A stretch of 64,000 nt of DNA from Cohnella sp. SGD-V74 (GCF_003001675.1 NZ_PVYW01000023.1:62001-126000); one strand, 5' to 3'. Shown: positions 1 to 8,280, numbered from the stretch's first letter. Program-made: numbers and translations. The notes: generated by a model not told the origin, from the letters alone.

Positions 1-572
1 GACAGCGGAAGCACGATGCGGAAGAACGTTCCCCAATCCCCGCAGCCGTCAATCTTGGCCGACTCCTGCAGCCCTTCCGGCAAGCCGTTAAAGAAGGTGC
101 GGAAAATGATCATATTCCAGACGCTGATCAGGGAAGGGATAATGAACACCCAGAACGAATCCATCAGCCCCAGCCCGCGAATGAGCAGATAGGTCGGAAT
201 CAGACCGCCGCCGAAATAGATCGTGACGATGCACATAATCATGTAATACTTGCGCCCGATCAGCTCTTTTTTCGTCATCCCGTAAGCAAAGACGGCCGTC
301 GCCAGAATGGACATGAACGTTCCGACGATCGTGCGCAGAACGGAGACGAAGAACGCCTGAAGCAGCCTGTCGTCCTTGAACACTGTCTCGTAGTTGTCCC
401 ACGTCCACGCCCTCGGCCAGAAGGTCACGCCGCCAAGGGCCGTATCCTTCCCTTCGTTAAACGAGATGACAAGCGCGTTCCAGAACGGATAAAACGTGGT
501 GAAAGCGAGCAACAACAACATGGCGTATATCGTAACGACCATCGTTCGGTCGCCGGCCCCTAATCTTCTCAT
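1..572 (-). CDS. Carbohydrate ABC transporter permease, LplC/YtcP type (C-terminus cut by window edge)
   Basis: Inner-membrane permease of a binding-protein-dependent sugar importer. The start is the ATG whose complement is CAT at 570-572; the protein begins MRRLGAGDRTMVVTIYAML and has a first membrane segment, then repeated hydrophobic segments. Near the window edge is the EAA loop signature (ESAKIDGCGDWGTFFRIVLP), which contacts the ATPase. The frame is open to base 1, so the C-terminus lies outside. It sits 34 bases downstream of a second permease on the same strand, the usual LplB-LplC pair for oligosaccharides; the binding-protein gene probably follows to the left. The substrate cannot be read from the sequence. 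Confidence 0.9.
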   Translation of the reverse strand, partial: MRRLGAGDRTMVVTIYAMLLLLAFTTFYPFWNALVISFNEGKDTALGGVTFWPRAWTWDNYETVFKDDRLLQAFFVSVLRTIVGTFMSILATAVFAYGMTKKELIGRKYYMIMCIVTIYFGGGLIPTYLLIRGLGLMDSFWVFIIPSLISVWNMIIFRTFFNGLPEGLQESAKIDGCGDWGTFFRIVLPL

Positions 573-606
573 ACGTTGTCTCTCCCCTTTCCTCGAAATC
601 GTCGGA

Positions 607-1560
607 TTACCATAAGCTGCTGCCGTACCTTCGAGCGATCAGGTTGGCGAACACAAGCAAGGCAACGCTGATGACCGCCCTGAACAATCCGATCGCCGTC
701 GCGAAGGAATAGCGCAAATTCTCGATGCCGATTCGGAATACGTACGTGTCGAGAACGTCCGATACGTTCCAGAGGATCGGATTTTTGGCCAACAGGAGAA
801 TGTCTTCGAATCCGGCGTTCAACAGATTGCCGATCGCAAGAATCATGAAGATGATGACGACCGGCATGATCGAAGGAAGCGTGATCAGGAACATCTGCTT
901 GAACTTGCTTGCCCCGTCCACCTCGGCTGCTTCATACATTGTCTGATCGATACCGGCGATCGCCGCCAGGAACACGATGGAGTTAAATCCGATGTCCTTC
1001 CAAATATTCGCCGTAATGAGAATCGTCCAGAAATACTGCGGCATGGACAGGAAGCTCAGAGGCTCGTCTATCAGCTTCAATTTCTGAAGGAGGATGTTCA
1101 CGCTGCCGTTGTCGATCGACAGCATCGAGGAGATAAAGCCCGCTACGATAACCCAGGAAATAAAGTAGGGCAAATAGCTGACGGACTGGACGAATCTCTT
1201 GAAAAAACGATGTCTGACCTCGTTCAGCATCAGGGCCAGCACGATCGGCGCGGGAAAGCCGATAAAAAACTTCAGACCGCTGATGACCAGCGTGTTGCGC
1301 ATAACCTTCAGGAAGTCCGGGCTTTCGAAGAACGCCTCGAAATGCTTGAATCCGACCCAGGGGCTGGCATTAAATCCTTTGATCAGGTTGTAGTCCTTAA
1401 AGGCGGTCAGCACACCGTACATGGGCAAATAGTTGAACACGAAGATGAGCGCGAGAGCCGGCAAAACCATCAACTGCATTTGCCACTGCCTGATTATTCT
1501 GATAACTATCCCGGCTCCCGCGGAACTGTTTTTCTTCGTCTGAATCGTTAGCTGCGTCAT
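607..1560 (-). CDS. Carbohydrate ABC transporter permease, LplB/YteP type
   Basis: A 317-residue polytopic permease and the first gene of the pair with the LplC-type permease. The N-terminal membrane segment (LMVLPALALIFVFNYLPMYG) and the EAA loop (MYEAAEVDGASKFKQMFLITLPS, about residues 205-227) are typical of the LplB family that imports polysaccharide breakdown products. A GGGGG-rich ribosome site lies just before the ATG. The 169 bases upstream carry the terminator of the methyltransferase gene and probably this operon's promoter; several AT-rich -10-like hexamers are present but none is decisive. No ATPase gene is expected, since this family usually shares MsmX-type ATPases encoded elsewhere. 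Confidence 0.92.
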   Translation of the reverse strand: MTQLTIQTKKNSSAGAGIVIRIIRQWQMQLMVLPALALIFVFNYLPMYGVLTAFKDYNLIKGFNASPWVGFKHFEAFFESPDFLKVMRNTLVISGLKFFIGFPAPIVLALMLNEVRHRFFKRFVQSVSYLPYFISWVIVAGFISSMLSIDNGSVNILLQKLKLIDEPLSFLSMPQYFWTILITANIWKDIGFNSIVFLAAIAGIDQTMYEAAEVDGASKFKQMFLITLPSIMPVVIIFMILAIGNLLNAGFEDILLLAKNPILWNVSDVLDTYVFRIGIENLRYSFATAIGLFRAVISVALLVFANLIARRYGSSLW

Positions 1561-1673
1561 CGCTTTCGCCCCCTGTCGTTCATAATCTAATCTTAAGGGA
1601 ACGCAAGTTCCAAAAATATTTGCCTAACCAACTATAATTGATACTTTTCACATGACTTGTCGGCGGAAAATGC

Positions 1674-1717
1674 AAAAAACCCGCTCGGTCGCACCAATGC
1701 GCGATGAGCGGGGTTTC
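1674..1717 (-). terminator. Rho-independent terminator of the methyltransferase gene
   Basis: The arms AAACCCGCTC and GAGCGGGGTTT pair around a loop of about 19 bases. The A-run at 1674-1679 becomes a U-tract on the minus-strand transcript. It starts just past the methyltransferase stop and separates that gene from the ABC permeases. Confidence 0.7.
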
Positions 1718-1729
1718 TATTGAAATAGG

Positions 1730-2500
1730 TTATCTTTTAATCGCTGTGATGCGCAATCTTCGGTAATCTGCCGTCCATCGGTTGCCGTCGTAGAGCGTGT
1801 CCGTTAATTTATCCGCCGCCTTCCCACTCCAACGCTCGGCCTCTGCTGGCGTGGCGTCCGGGAACATCGCCGTACCGAACATTTCAATCCAATCTCTCAT
1901 GCCAGCCTCGCCTTTCTCCAACAGAGTCGGCCGGTCCAGCAGAATCGCCGTCCGCACCTCCATTCCATGCTTCTCCAACAACGAAGCATACTCTCCGATC
2001 GACGGAAAATACCAAGGCATCACGAACCGATCCTCCGCCCCCTCCTCTTGCAATGTCTGCCTGGTCGCAGACACGATCGCCTGCACGTTCCCCGCGCCTC
2101 CGAATTCCGCGACGAACCTCCCTCCGGTCCGAAGTCCAGACAGGAAGCTGCGAATCGCCGCCTCGGGGTCCTTCATCCAATGCAGCGCCGCGTTGCTGAA
2201 GACGGCGCCGTATTCGAAATCCGCTCGCCAGTCCATCCCGTCCACGCACCGGAACCGAATATCCGGATATTTCATGCGCGCCCTTTCCACCATTTCCGGG
2301 GAAATATCAAGGCCGTATACGTCCGCCCCTCTCTTCGCAATCGCGGCAGCCAGATCTCCCGTCCCGCATCCGTAATCGACAATCGTCTCCCCCTCCGCCG
2401 GGTTCAACCAATCGATCAAATCTTCGCCGTACCGGGACACGAAGCTCATCGTTTCATCGTATCCGTCCGCCTGCCAATGGATCTTCTGCGTATTCACCAT
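1730..2500 (-). CDS. Class I SAM-dependent methyltransferase
   Basis: About 256 residues with a Rossmann methyltransferase fold. The SAM-binding motif I is VDYGCGTGDLA, followed by the acidic motif II end (VYGLDIS) and motif IV (FEYGAVFSNAALHWM). The HWM pattern resembles trans-aconitate methyltransferase (Tam) and small-molecule O-methyltransferases; the substrate is not evident. I chose the ATG at 2500 because AAGGAG stands 9-10 bases before it. An in-frame TTG at 2533, also with a weak AGGTG site, would add 11 residues. The gene stands alone between the sugar transporter and the repeat array. Confidence 0.85.
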   Translation of the reverse strand: MVNTQKIHWQADGYDETMSFVSRYGEDLIDWLNPAEGETIVDYGCGTGDLAAAIAKRGADVYGLDISPEMVERARMKYPDIRFRCVDGMDWRADFEYGAVFSNAALHWMKDPEAAIRSFLSGLRTGGRFVAEFGGAGNVQAIVSATRQTLQEEGAEDRFVMPWYFPSIGEYASLLEKHGMEVRTAILLDRPTLLEKGEAGMRDWIEMFGTAMFPDATPAEAERWSGKAADKLTDTLYDGNRWTADYRRLRITAIKR

Positions 2501-2607
2501 ACCGCTCCACTCCTTATCAAGGTCGATACTCAAGTTATAGCACCTTTCTTTTTATTGTTGAAATATATAAATATTATAATATTTATAGTTTTTAACTATA
2601 TATAACC

Positions 2608-3800
2608 TCCGTTCGTTCGCTCGCTCTAACCCGACTCAGGCGGGCTGCAGCTCCTCCAAGCTCCGTTTGCCGGCTCTAACCCGACTCAGGCGGGCTACAG
2701 TTCCTCCAACCTCCGTTCGCTCACTCTAACCCGACTCAGGCGGGCTGCAGCTCCTCCAACCTCCGTTCGCTCGCTCTAACCCGGCTCAGGCGGGCTACAA
2801 TTCCTCCAACCTCCGTTTGCCGGCTCTAACCCGACTCAGACGGGCTACAGTTCCTCCAACCTCCATTCGCTCGCTCTAACCCGACTCAGGCGGGCTACAA
2901 CTCCTCCAACCTCCATTCGCTCGCTCTAACCCGACTCAGTCGGGCTGCAGCTCCTCGAACCTCCGTTCGCTCGCTCTAACCCGACTCAGGCGGGCTGCAG
3001 TTCCTCCAACCTCCGTTCGCTCGCTCTAACCCGACTCAGGCGGGCTACAACTCCTCCAAGCTCCGTTTGCTCGCTCTAACCCGACTCAGTCGGGCTGCAG
3101 CTCCTCCAAGCTCCATTCGCTCGCTCTAACCCGACTCAGTCGGGCTGCAACTCCTCCAACCTCCGTGCGCCTGCTCTATAACCCGACTCAGTCGGGCTGC
3201 AGCTCCTCCAAGCTCCGTGCGCTTGCTCTAACCAGACTCAGTCGGGCTGCAGTTCCTCCAACCTCCATTTGCCGGCTCTAACCCGACTCAGTCGGGCTAC
3301 AAGCTCCTCCAACCTCCGTTTGCTCGCTCTAACCCGACTCAGTCGGGCTACAGCTCCTCCAACCTCCGTTTGCTCGCTCTAACCCGACTCAGGCGGGCTA
3401 CAGTTCCTCCAACCTCCATTTGCCGGCTCTAACCCGACTCAGTCGGGCTACAAGCTCCTCCAACCTCCGTTTGACCGCTCTAACCCGACTCAGGCGGGCT
3501 GCAGCTCCTCCAACCTCCGTGCGCCTGCTCTAACCCGACTCAGTCGGGCTGCAGCTCCTCCAACCTCTGTTCACTCGCTCTAACCCGGCTCAGTCGGGCT
3601 GCAGCTCCTCCAACCTCCGTTTGCTCGCTCTAACCCGACTGAGTCGGGCTACAGTTCCTTCAACCTCCGTTCGTTCGCTCTAACCCGACTCAGGCGGGCT
3701 ACAGTTCCTTCAACCTCCGTTCGCTCGCTCTAACCCGACTCAGGCGGGCTGCAGTTCCTCCAACCTCCGTTCGCTCGCTCTAACCCGACTGAGTCGGGCT
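2608..3800. repeat. Tandem array of 24 copies of a 50-bp hairpin unit
   Basis: The unit repeats every 50 bases, with a few 51- and 52-base steps, from 2608 to a clean end at 3800. Each copy carries an imperfect palindrome CCCGACTCAGTCGGG flanked by CTCTAA and CAGCTCCTCCAACCTCC. I count 24 copies of CGGGCT, from 2641 to 3795. About half have a perfect 7-bp stem (AGTCGGG arm) and eleven have one mispair (AGGCGGG arm); one copy has AGACGGG. The period is not a multiple of three, and no long ORF covers the array, so it is not a coding repeat. There are no unique spacers, so it is not CRISPR. No gene lies within 300 bases to its right. Confidence 0.97.
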
Positions 3801-3879
3801 AAGAAAAACTGTCGAAAACGGTTTTTACGGACATGGTAAAGAAGCCGCAGTATCGGAGTGAGAACTGCGACCACAAACC

Positions 3880-4170
3880 TTATTCGCTTTTCCTGCATTG
3901 CCTAAGACTTTCCTCTTCAGATACATTTTTATGGATTGTTATATTCTTTATCTTAACTCCAGATTCAGGCGTATCAGTCAAAATAAATTGAATTTTATCG
4001 TATGAAGGAGCATGGTGTCCTTCATAATTTAGCGCACTTGCATGAACTAAATGTCTGCGTGTACTTGGGGGAGGATGATACAATTTAATTAATCGTTTTA
4101 AATTAGAATGGAGCCGTGCGGTAGGACATTCACCAATAAGAAATGGTGATGATAATGCAATATGTATCAA
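3880..4170 (-). CDS. Doubtful ORF in an eroded AT-rich region
   Basis: A 96-codon frame starting at TTG without a ribosome binding site. The middle portion (residues about 28-80) has a protein-like composition with alternating hydrophobic positions, while the first 20 residues overlap the start of a rightward ORF. I do not recognise a family. It could be the C-terminal remnant of a larger gene broken at the edge of the array, or chance. Low confidence. Confidence 0.2.
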   Translation of the reverse strand: MIHIALSSPFLIGECPTARLHSNLKRLIKLYHPPPSTRRHLVHASALNYEGHHAPSYDKIQFILTDTPESGVKIKNITIHKNVSEEESLRQCRKSE

Positions 4171-4355
4171 GAAAAGCCGTTGAAGGTGCGATTCATAAGA
4201 TTTTTTTCAACAACGCTAAGGACACTGAAATTTCGGTCGATGTTCTGATCCGTTCATTGATTGAAGATCTCAATTCCCAACAATTGACCCAAGAGCAAAA
4301 AAACAAACTGGGGCAGTATATCTTTTTTAACCCGGATGTAATCCAGCAACTGTAA
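4155..4355 (+). CDS. Small hypothetical protein, about 66 residues
   Basis: Begins MQYVSRKAVEGAIHKIFFNN and ends with DVIQQL. It is mostly helical and amphipathic, with no membrane segment and no motif I recognise. GGTGAT, complementary to the 16S rRNA tail, lies 4 bases before the chosen ATG; the upstream ATG at 4143 would add four residues. It overlaps the doubtful leftward frame. Neighbouring sequence looks degraded, so it may be a fragment of an accessory gene. Confidence 0.3.
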   Translation: MQYVSRKAVEGAIHKIFFNNAKDTEISVDVLIRSLIEDLNSQQLTQEQKNKLGQYIFFNPDVIQQL

Positions 4356-4729
4356 CAATCGGAGACGGAAGCTGAGGACGAGTATACCGCCAATTATGAG
4401 GAATACATAAAGTTTAAGAATGCGATCACCAATGAGCCAAGATAATCCATATTCGGTTACATGGAGTCGAACGGCTCTTCGCGCGTTGCTTGGATTCAAC
4501 AAAGTTGATCATGATTATGTTTGCCGTTTGCTCAGATAGATAAAGTGGCCGATTATGGAAATTATCGATATACAGCATCCGTCCTCCTTTTACCAACGAC
4601 TAGTCTTCCTCTTCTCGGCGTGTTTCAAAACACATCTCTGTAAGCGTCAATCTCTCCCCACCTGTCAGCGCTCACGTACTTTGTCGGTGCCGTAATCACC
4701 GCCATTTTGACGAGCACTGACACTAGAAT

Positions 4730-4867
4730 GAAATTATTGACTTACCTGGAGAACCAGCAGAAAAGTTAATTGAACTATCACAACAATTCTTGTACTACAT
4801 TGGGAGTGCTGGATTAGGGGAAAGTTTACTTTACTGCAACTTGATCTTGATGAAAACAACAAAATGA
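4730..4867 (+). pseudogene. C-terminal gene fragment of unknown family
   Basis: An open frame right after an in-frame TAG reads EIIDLPGEPAEKLIEL and continues for about 45 residues with a strongly protein-like pattern, but it has no start codon. It looks like the tail of a decayed gene. The family is not recognised. Between this fragment and the ORF ending at 4355 I see no convincing gene. Confidence 0.2.
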
Positions 4868-4904
4868 GGAATCATGACATTATATATGAATTCAATAACT
4901 CGAT

Positions 4905-4929
4905 AACCGCCTTCTCACCAAGGCGGTTT
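4905..4929 (+). terminator. Hairpin with terminator character
   Basis: AACCGCCTT pairs with AAGGCGGTT around a 6-base loop and is followed by TTATAAT on the plus strand. It would stop transcription from the eroded region before it meets the agr-like operon coming from the right. Confidence 0.5.
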
Positions 4930-4974
4930 TATAATGGTCAATTATTATCCATATTAGAATTCAACAGAGTCCAA

Positions 4975-5003
4975 AATAAAAAAACCAAACCTCGGCGGTT
5001 TGG
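4975..5003 (-). terminator. Terminator of the agr-like operon
   Basis: On the minus strand CCAAACC and GGTTTGG form a stem around GCCGA, followed by seven T residues (A-run at 4978-4984). It lies about 30 bases after the LytTR gene stop. Confidence 0.75.
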
Positions 5004-5032
5004 CTTCTGTTTCCTTACGGCTGATATGCAGT

Positions 5033-5428
5033 TCACTTCTTCCAGAACAACGACGGCCTTAGGATAGATTTAGTCTGATAACTAGCTTCCTCTTCTTTAG
5101 CCAGATGTTGCACCTTACTAACATTCGCTTCCGAAACGGTAGCAAATTTGCTGTCACTAGTCCACGGCTGCTCAAAGTAAACCTTTCGAGCCTTTGGATC
5201 AAAAGCCTTCACGTGGTTCATGTTTACGACATTAGTGCGGTCCAGACGTTCGAAGCCCAGATCCTTAAACAGGACGAGTAGTTCTTCAAGCGTGGTGGGG
5301 TAGAAATACATGTTGTCCTTCGTATAGAACTCAGGACCATCCGACGTAGGCTTGATCGCAATTAAATCCTCAACGTTAACAACACATGGGTTTCCATCGC
5401 GATCTAGCAAGTGGATTTGGTTAGACAT
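5033..5428 (-). CDS. Stand-alone LytTR-domain DNA-binding protein
   Basis: A 131-residue protein consisting essentially of a LytTR-type beta-fold DNA-binding domain. The stretch about residues 30-100 has the family pattern (YFYPTTLEELLVLFKDLGFE, then LDRTNVVNMNHVKAFDPKAR). It has no N-terminal receiver domain, unlike AgrA. It is the last gene of the leftward agr-like operon, 32 bases after agrD, with an AAGGGGATG ribosome site. In known systems LytTR regulators bind direct repeats upstream of agr promoters. Here the protein cannot be phosphorylated in the AgrA manner, so how it receives the signal is open. Confidence 0.85.
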   Translation of the reverse strand: MSNQIHLLDRDGNPCVVNVEDLIAIKPTSDGPEFYTKDNMYFYPTTLEELLVLFKDLGFERLDRTNVVNMNHVKAFDPKARKVYFEQPWTSDSKFATVSEANVSKVQHLAKEEEASYQTKSILRPSLFWKK

Positions 5429-5460
5429 GAAATCATCCCCTTTCTAACGTTTAACAAGTA

Positions 5461-5583
5461 TTACTTCTTTAGTTCGGCAGGAATTTCGGGACGGTGCCAG
5501 AAGGTCCATGAAGCCGTGCTTACGAATACAACAGCAACCAGTGCAAGGAGTTTTGAAACACTTACGGCTACAGATCGTTTCAT
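5461..5583 (-). CDS. agrD: AgrD-like cyclic lactone autoinducer pre-peptide
   Basis: Forty residues. An amphipathic N-terminal leader (MKRSVAVSVSKLLALVAVVF) is followed by VSTASWTFW, then the acidic recognition tail HRPEIPAELKK. This is the AgrD layout: leader, autoinducer, tail with conserved Pro and Glu. The ring would be S-W-T-F-W: serine plus four residues gives the usual five-membered macrocycle, but as a lactone because serine replaces cysteine. The expected AgrB cut is between W and H. A perfect GGAGGTGAT site lies 5-7 bases before ATG. It sits 4 bases after agrB. Mature peptide ends are inferred. Confidence 0.88.
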   Translation of the reverse strand: MKRSVAVSVSKLLALVAVVFVSTASWTFWHRPEIPAELKK

Positions 5584-5587
5584 TCTA

Positions 5588-6106
5588 TCACCTCCTTTTT
5601 AACGAGATTGTAGAAACCGCTTGAAAAAAGTGAGCAATAGCAATGGTTGAACTCAGAAAAAAGAAATTCACTCCAATAATTAATAGAGATATAAGTTTCA
5701 ATAAAGGAAAATACTTTTTAGGAATTCGAGCATGGCCTTCAATATTAGAAGGTGCAAATATCATTATAATAACTAAGTTTATACAAATAAAGTATACTGT
5801 CCAACTTGCATTCAATGAAATATGTGGAGCTATCGAGAGCAATATAGTCGATAACAAAGAACAATGCATGGCTTTCCTTAAATGAAGCCCGCCGGAAAAA
5901 AAACGCAATATAACGAATGCCAACGCCCCGAGCATTGTCATGCCTAATGTTCCAGTAATGACCCCAACCGTTCCAATAAATAGAACCGTGAGTAGGGTTT
6001 GAATAATTCCTTCAAGAGAGAATTTCATTACGGCAACGCTAGCCGTATTATCCGGGTCTGCTCTCTTTATTGATTCGGCAATACGAAGAGCTAAAGATTC
6101 AATCAT
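5588..6106 (-). CDS. agrB: AgrB-like pre-autoinducer peptidase
   Basis: A 172-residue integral membrane cysteine endopeptidase that trims and cyclises AgrD. The catalytic pair is visible in GGLHLRKAMHC: His75 and Cys82, with the same seven-residue spacing as His77 and Cys84 of Staphylococcus AgrB. Five or six hydrophobic segments follow the amphipathic N-terminus. Its start overlaps the end of the upstream membrane-protein gene by 8 bases, and agrD follows after 4 bases, so the three are translationally linked. The region is clearly more AT-rich than the chromosome around it. Confidence 0.92.
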   Translation of the reverse strand: MIESLALRIAESIKRADPDNTASVAVMKFSLEGIIQTLLTVLFIGTVGVITGTLGMTMLGALAFVILRFFSGGLHLRKAMHCSLLSTILLSIAPHISLNASWTVYFICINLVIIMIFAPSNIEGHARIPKKYFPLLKLISLLIIGVNFFFLSSTIAIAHFFQAVSTISLKRR

Positions 6107-6761
6107 TTTTTCTCCCGTCCCTTTTCACAGAGAGATATATCAACCCTAACAGCGCGATAAAGAGAAATATTGAAACAAATAGATTAGGAACGTTCTTAAA
6201 CAAAACGAACATAAGATTAACAATAAAAATTGCCACAATCGATAAGGATATGAACACAAGGAACGGGCGATTGTCTCTATCAAAGAACCTGATCCGTTTA
6301 AATCGGCTATTATTTTCTACAAAACTGAATCCACCCTTTTGCAAGTAAATAACAAGCCCAAACATAAACATCATGAACGCTGAAGCCGATTGCATGATAA
6401 ATGCGTTTCTTGTGTATGGCTCGATTTCTCCAATACTTCCAAAGTGTATTGTAACTGTCGCAATAATCCATGAAACGATAAAATTAATTAAGTACCCGGT
6501 GGTCACCATTACAGTAGCATTAAATAAATGAACCCTTAGAAAAAAAACGACAAAGCATATCATTAAACCCGCTTGAACCAAGGGTGAAATTGCTCTTAAT
6601 GATTCCGTTTGCAACGTATTCGACACAAGACTCAACACAACAGAAAAAATAGCAAATTTTAATACATACTCATTAATATTGAATCGAAACAACACAAGTA
6701 TAAAAAACACAAATGCAATATATTCAAGCGATGAGAAGAACACAAAGCTAGCAAAATTCAT
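6099..6761 (-). CDS. Polytopic membrane protein, first gene of the agr-like operon
   Basis: 220 residues, about six or seven transmembrane segments, ending in the basic tail KRDGRKND. It has no kinase domain. Its segment pattern resembles the membrane sensor half of AgrC-type kinases, so it may be an extra peptide receptor, an immunity or transport factor, or a truncated sensor; I cannot assign a family. GGAGG stands 12 bases before ATG. The gene overlaps agrB by 8 bases and is transcribed away from the AgrC-like kinase gene. Confidence 0.75.
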   Translation of the reverse strand: MNFASFVFFSSLEYIAFVFFILVLFRFNINEYVLKFAIFSVVLSLVSNTLQTESLRAISPLVQAGLMICFVVFFLRVHLFNATVMVTTGYLINFIVSWIIATVTIHFGSIGEIEPYTRNAFIMQSASAFMMFMFGLVIYLQKGGFSFVENNSRFKRIRFFDRDNRPFLVFISLSIVAIFIVNLMFVLFKNVPNLFVSIFLFIALLGLIYLSVKRDGRKND

Positions 6762-6930
6762 TTTTGAATTGTTCCTCCAGCATAAAATAGTCCTGCTCCT
6801 ATTTTATCATTTTCAATTCATTCGTATCTATAATTTTCTAAAAAGTATGTTGAAAAAATAAATTAACTTATCCAATTTTCCTATATTAAATGGTATAAAA
6901 GGTTTATATCATTCTTCTTGGAGGTAAAAA

Positions 6931-8280
6931 TTGGATTCCATAATCAATTTTTTGAAATTAAACATTCTTGTATCCATTCCGCAATTTTTCGTTTACTGGC
7001 TATTTTGTTTTTCATTTATAAATCCCCAACCGCCGAAACTGATAAAAAGACTGTTTCTAATGGCCGTTATTCATTCTGTGTATACCGATTCGCTGGTCCT
7101 AGTATTGCCTACTTATATGCATCTAATTAATACTACGTTGACTGGCATCCTGCTGACGTTTCTATTTTTCCGGGACTTAAAAACTAAACAAAAAATTGTC
7201 GTTTACTTATTTTTGCTCGTGTTTTCAATCGTTATGGATATGATTTTAGCGACGATACTTGTTTACCTTATAGGAATTCCATCCCGTGAATCCTTTTTGC
7301 GCGAAGACTTGTTGAAGATACTCCCGGTATTGTATCCTCAACTTTTCGTAGTCTCGATCTTGTCCTGGTTTATTCGCGCCCGCAAAAATAATTATGGAAA
7401 AAAGATATTTTCGATATTATCGGATATTGAAAAAGGAACTCTCGCAAAAGTTTCTTCCCTTATCGTGATTCAATTTATACTGCTAGGGTCTTTACAACTA
7501 ATTCAAATCAGTACCGAAAAACATAACTTCTATTTGAGCATCATCCTCGTCTACCTCACCATCCTAGTCAGTCTACTAGCCCTAGTCTCGATCATCCGCC
7601 TGCTGGTGAGAACAAGAGAACAAGCGGCCAAGTCGACGCAAGAGGTATACATAGACGACATTAACGATATGTTCACGTCGATTCGCGGGCAGAGGCACGA
7701 CTTTCTGAATCACGTTCAAGTGATCCATACGATGGTGCAAATGGGCCGAACGGAGCAGTTGAAAGCCTATGTCGGAGATCTGGTCAAGGAGACCCGGGAC
7801 GTGAGCGATATCGTTCACCATTCTTCTCCGGCGCTCGCCGCCTTCATTCAAGCGAAGACGGCGGTCTCTATCGGTAAAGGCATCGATTTTACATACGAAC
7901 TCCCCGCCAAGTGGGATGCCGGCGAAACGACGGTTAAAGTGATCGACATTATCAAAATCATGGGCAATCTCGTAGACAACGCATTCGACGAAGCTATGAA
8001 CCTCCCGCAGCAGGAGCGAAGCGTCTTCGCCTCTATTCGCGTCTTGGAGGACGGATCGATCGAACTTCTAGTCTCCAATCGCGGCCGCTCCTTGACGGCG
8101 CACGATCGGCAGCTTATTTTCAAACCGGGGTATACGACGAAGGGGGAAGGACATAGCGGGCTCGGGTTGGCCATCGTCCAAGAGAGGGTCAAGCACTACA
8201 AAGGCTCGTTGGACCTGGTGTCCGACGAGAGGGAAGGGCTGACTACTTTCAAGGTCTACCTTCCGGAAATAAGCGCGTAA
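6931..8280 (+). CDS. AgrC-like sensor histidine kinase (GHKL, SpoOB-type)
   Basis: 449 residues. About six membrane segments fill residues 1-225, followed by a coiled linker. The phosphoacceptor is in RGQRHDFLNHVQVI (His256), typical of AgrC/CitA-like kinases, and the GHKL ATPase has an N box (NLVDNAFDEA) and a G box (GEGHSGLGLAIVQ). It would sense the AgrD-derived peptide at the membrane. TTG start with GGAGG six bases upstream. It is divergent from the agrBD operon with about 170 AT-rich bases between. No receiver-domain partner is found nearby. The membrane half is AT-rich while the kinase half has normal genome composition, a break inside one gene. Confidence 0.9.
   Translation: MDSIINFLKLNILVSIPQFFVYWLFCFSFINPQPPKLIKRLFLMAVIHSVYTDSLVLVLPTYMHLINTTLTGILLTFLFFRDLKTKQKIVVYLFLLVFSIVMDMILATILVYLIGIPSRESFLREDLLKILPVLYPQLFVVSILSWFIRARKNNYGKKIFSILSDIEKGTLAKVSSLIVIQFILLGSLQLIQISTEKHNFYLSIILVYLTILVSLLALVSIIRLLVRTREQAAKSTQEVYIDDINDMFTSIRGQRHDFLNHVQVIHTMVQMGRTEQLKAYVGDLVKETRDVSDIVHHSSPALAAFIQAKTAVSIGKGIDFTYELPAKWDAGETTVKVIDIIKIMGNLVDNAFDEAMNLPQQERSVFASIRVLEDGSIELLVSNRGRSLTAHDRQLIFKPGYTTKGEGHSGLGLAIVQERVKHYKGSLDLVSDEREGLTTFKVYLPEISA

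Noticed and set aside
2608-3800. CRISPR array
   Set aside because: The 50-base unit repeats head to tail without unique spacers, and no cas gene is near.
4254-4502. Small leftward frame near the eroded zone
   Set aside because: No ribosome site, and it runs opposite a better small ORF; low-complexity and inconsistent composition.
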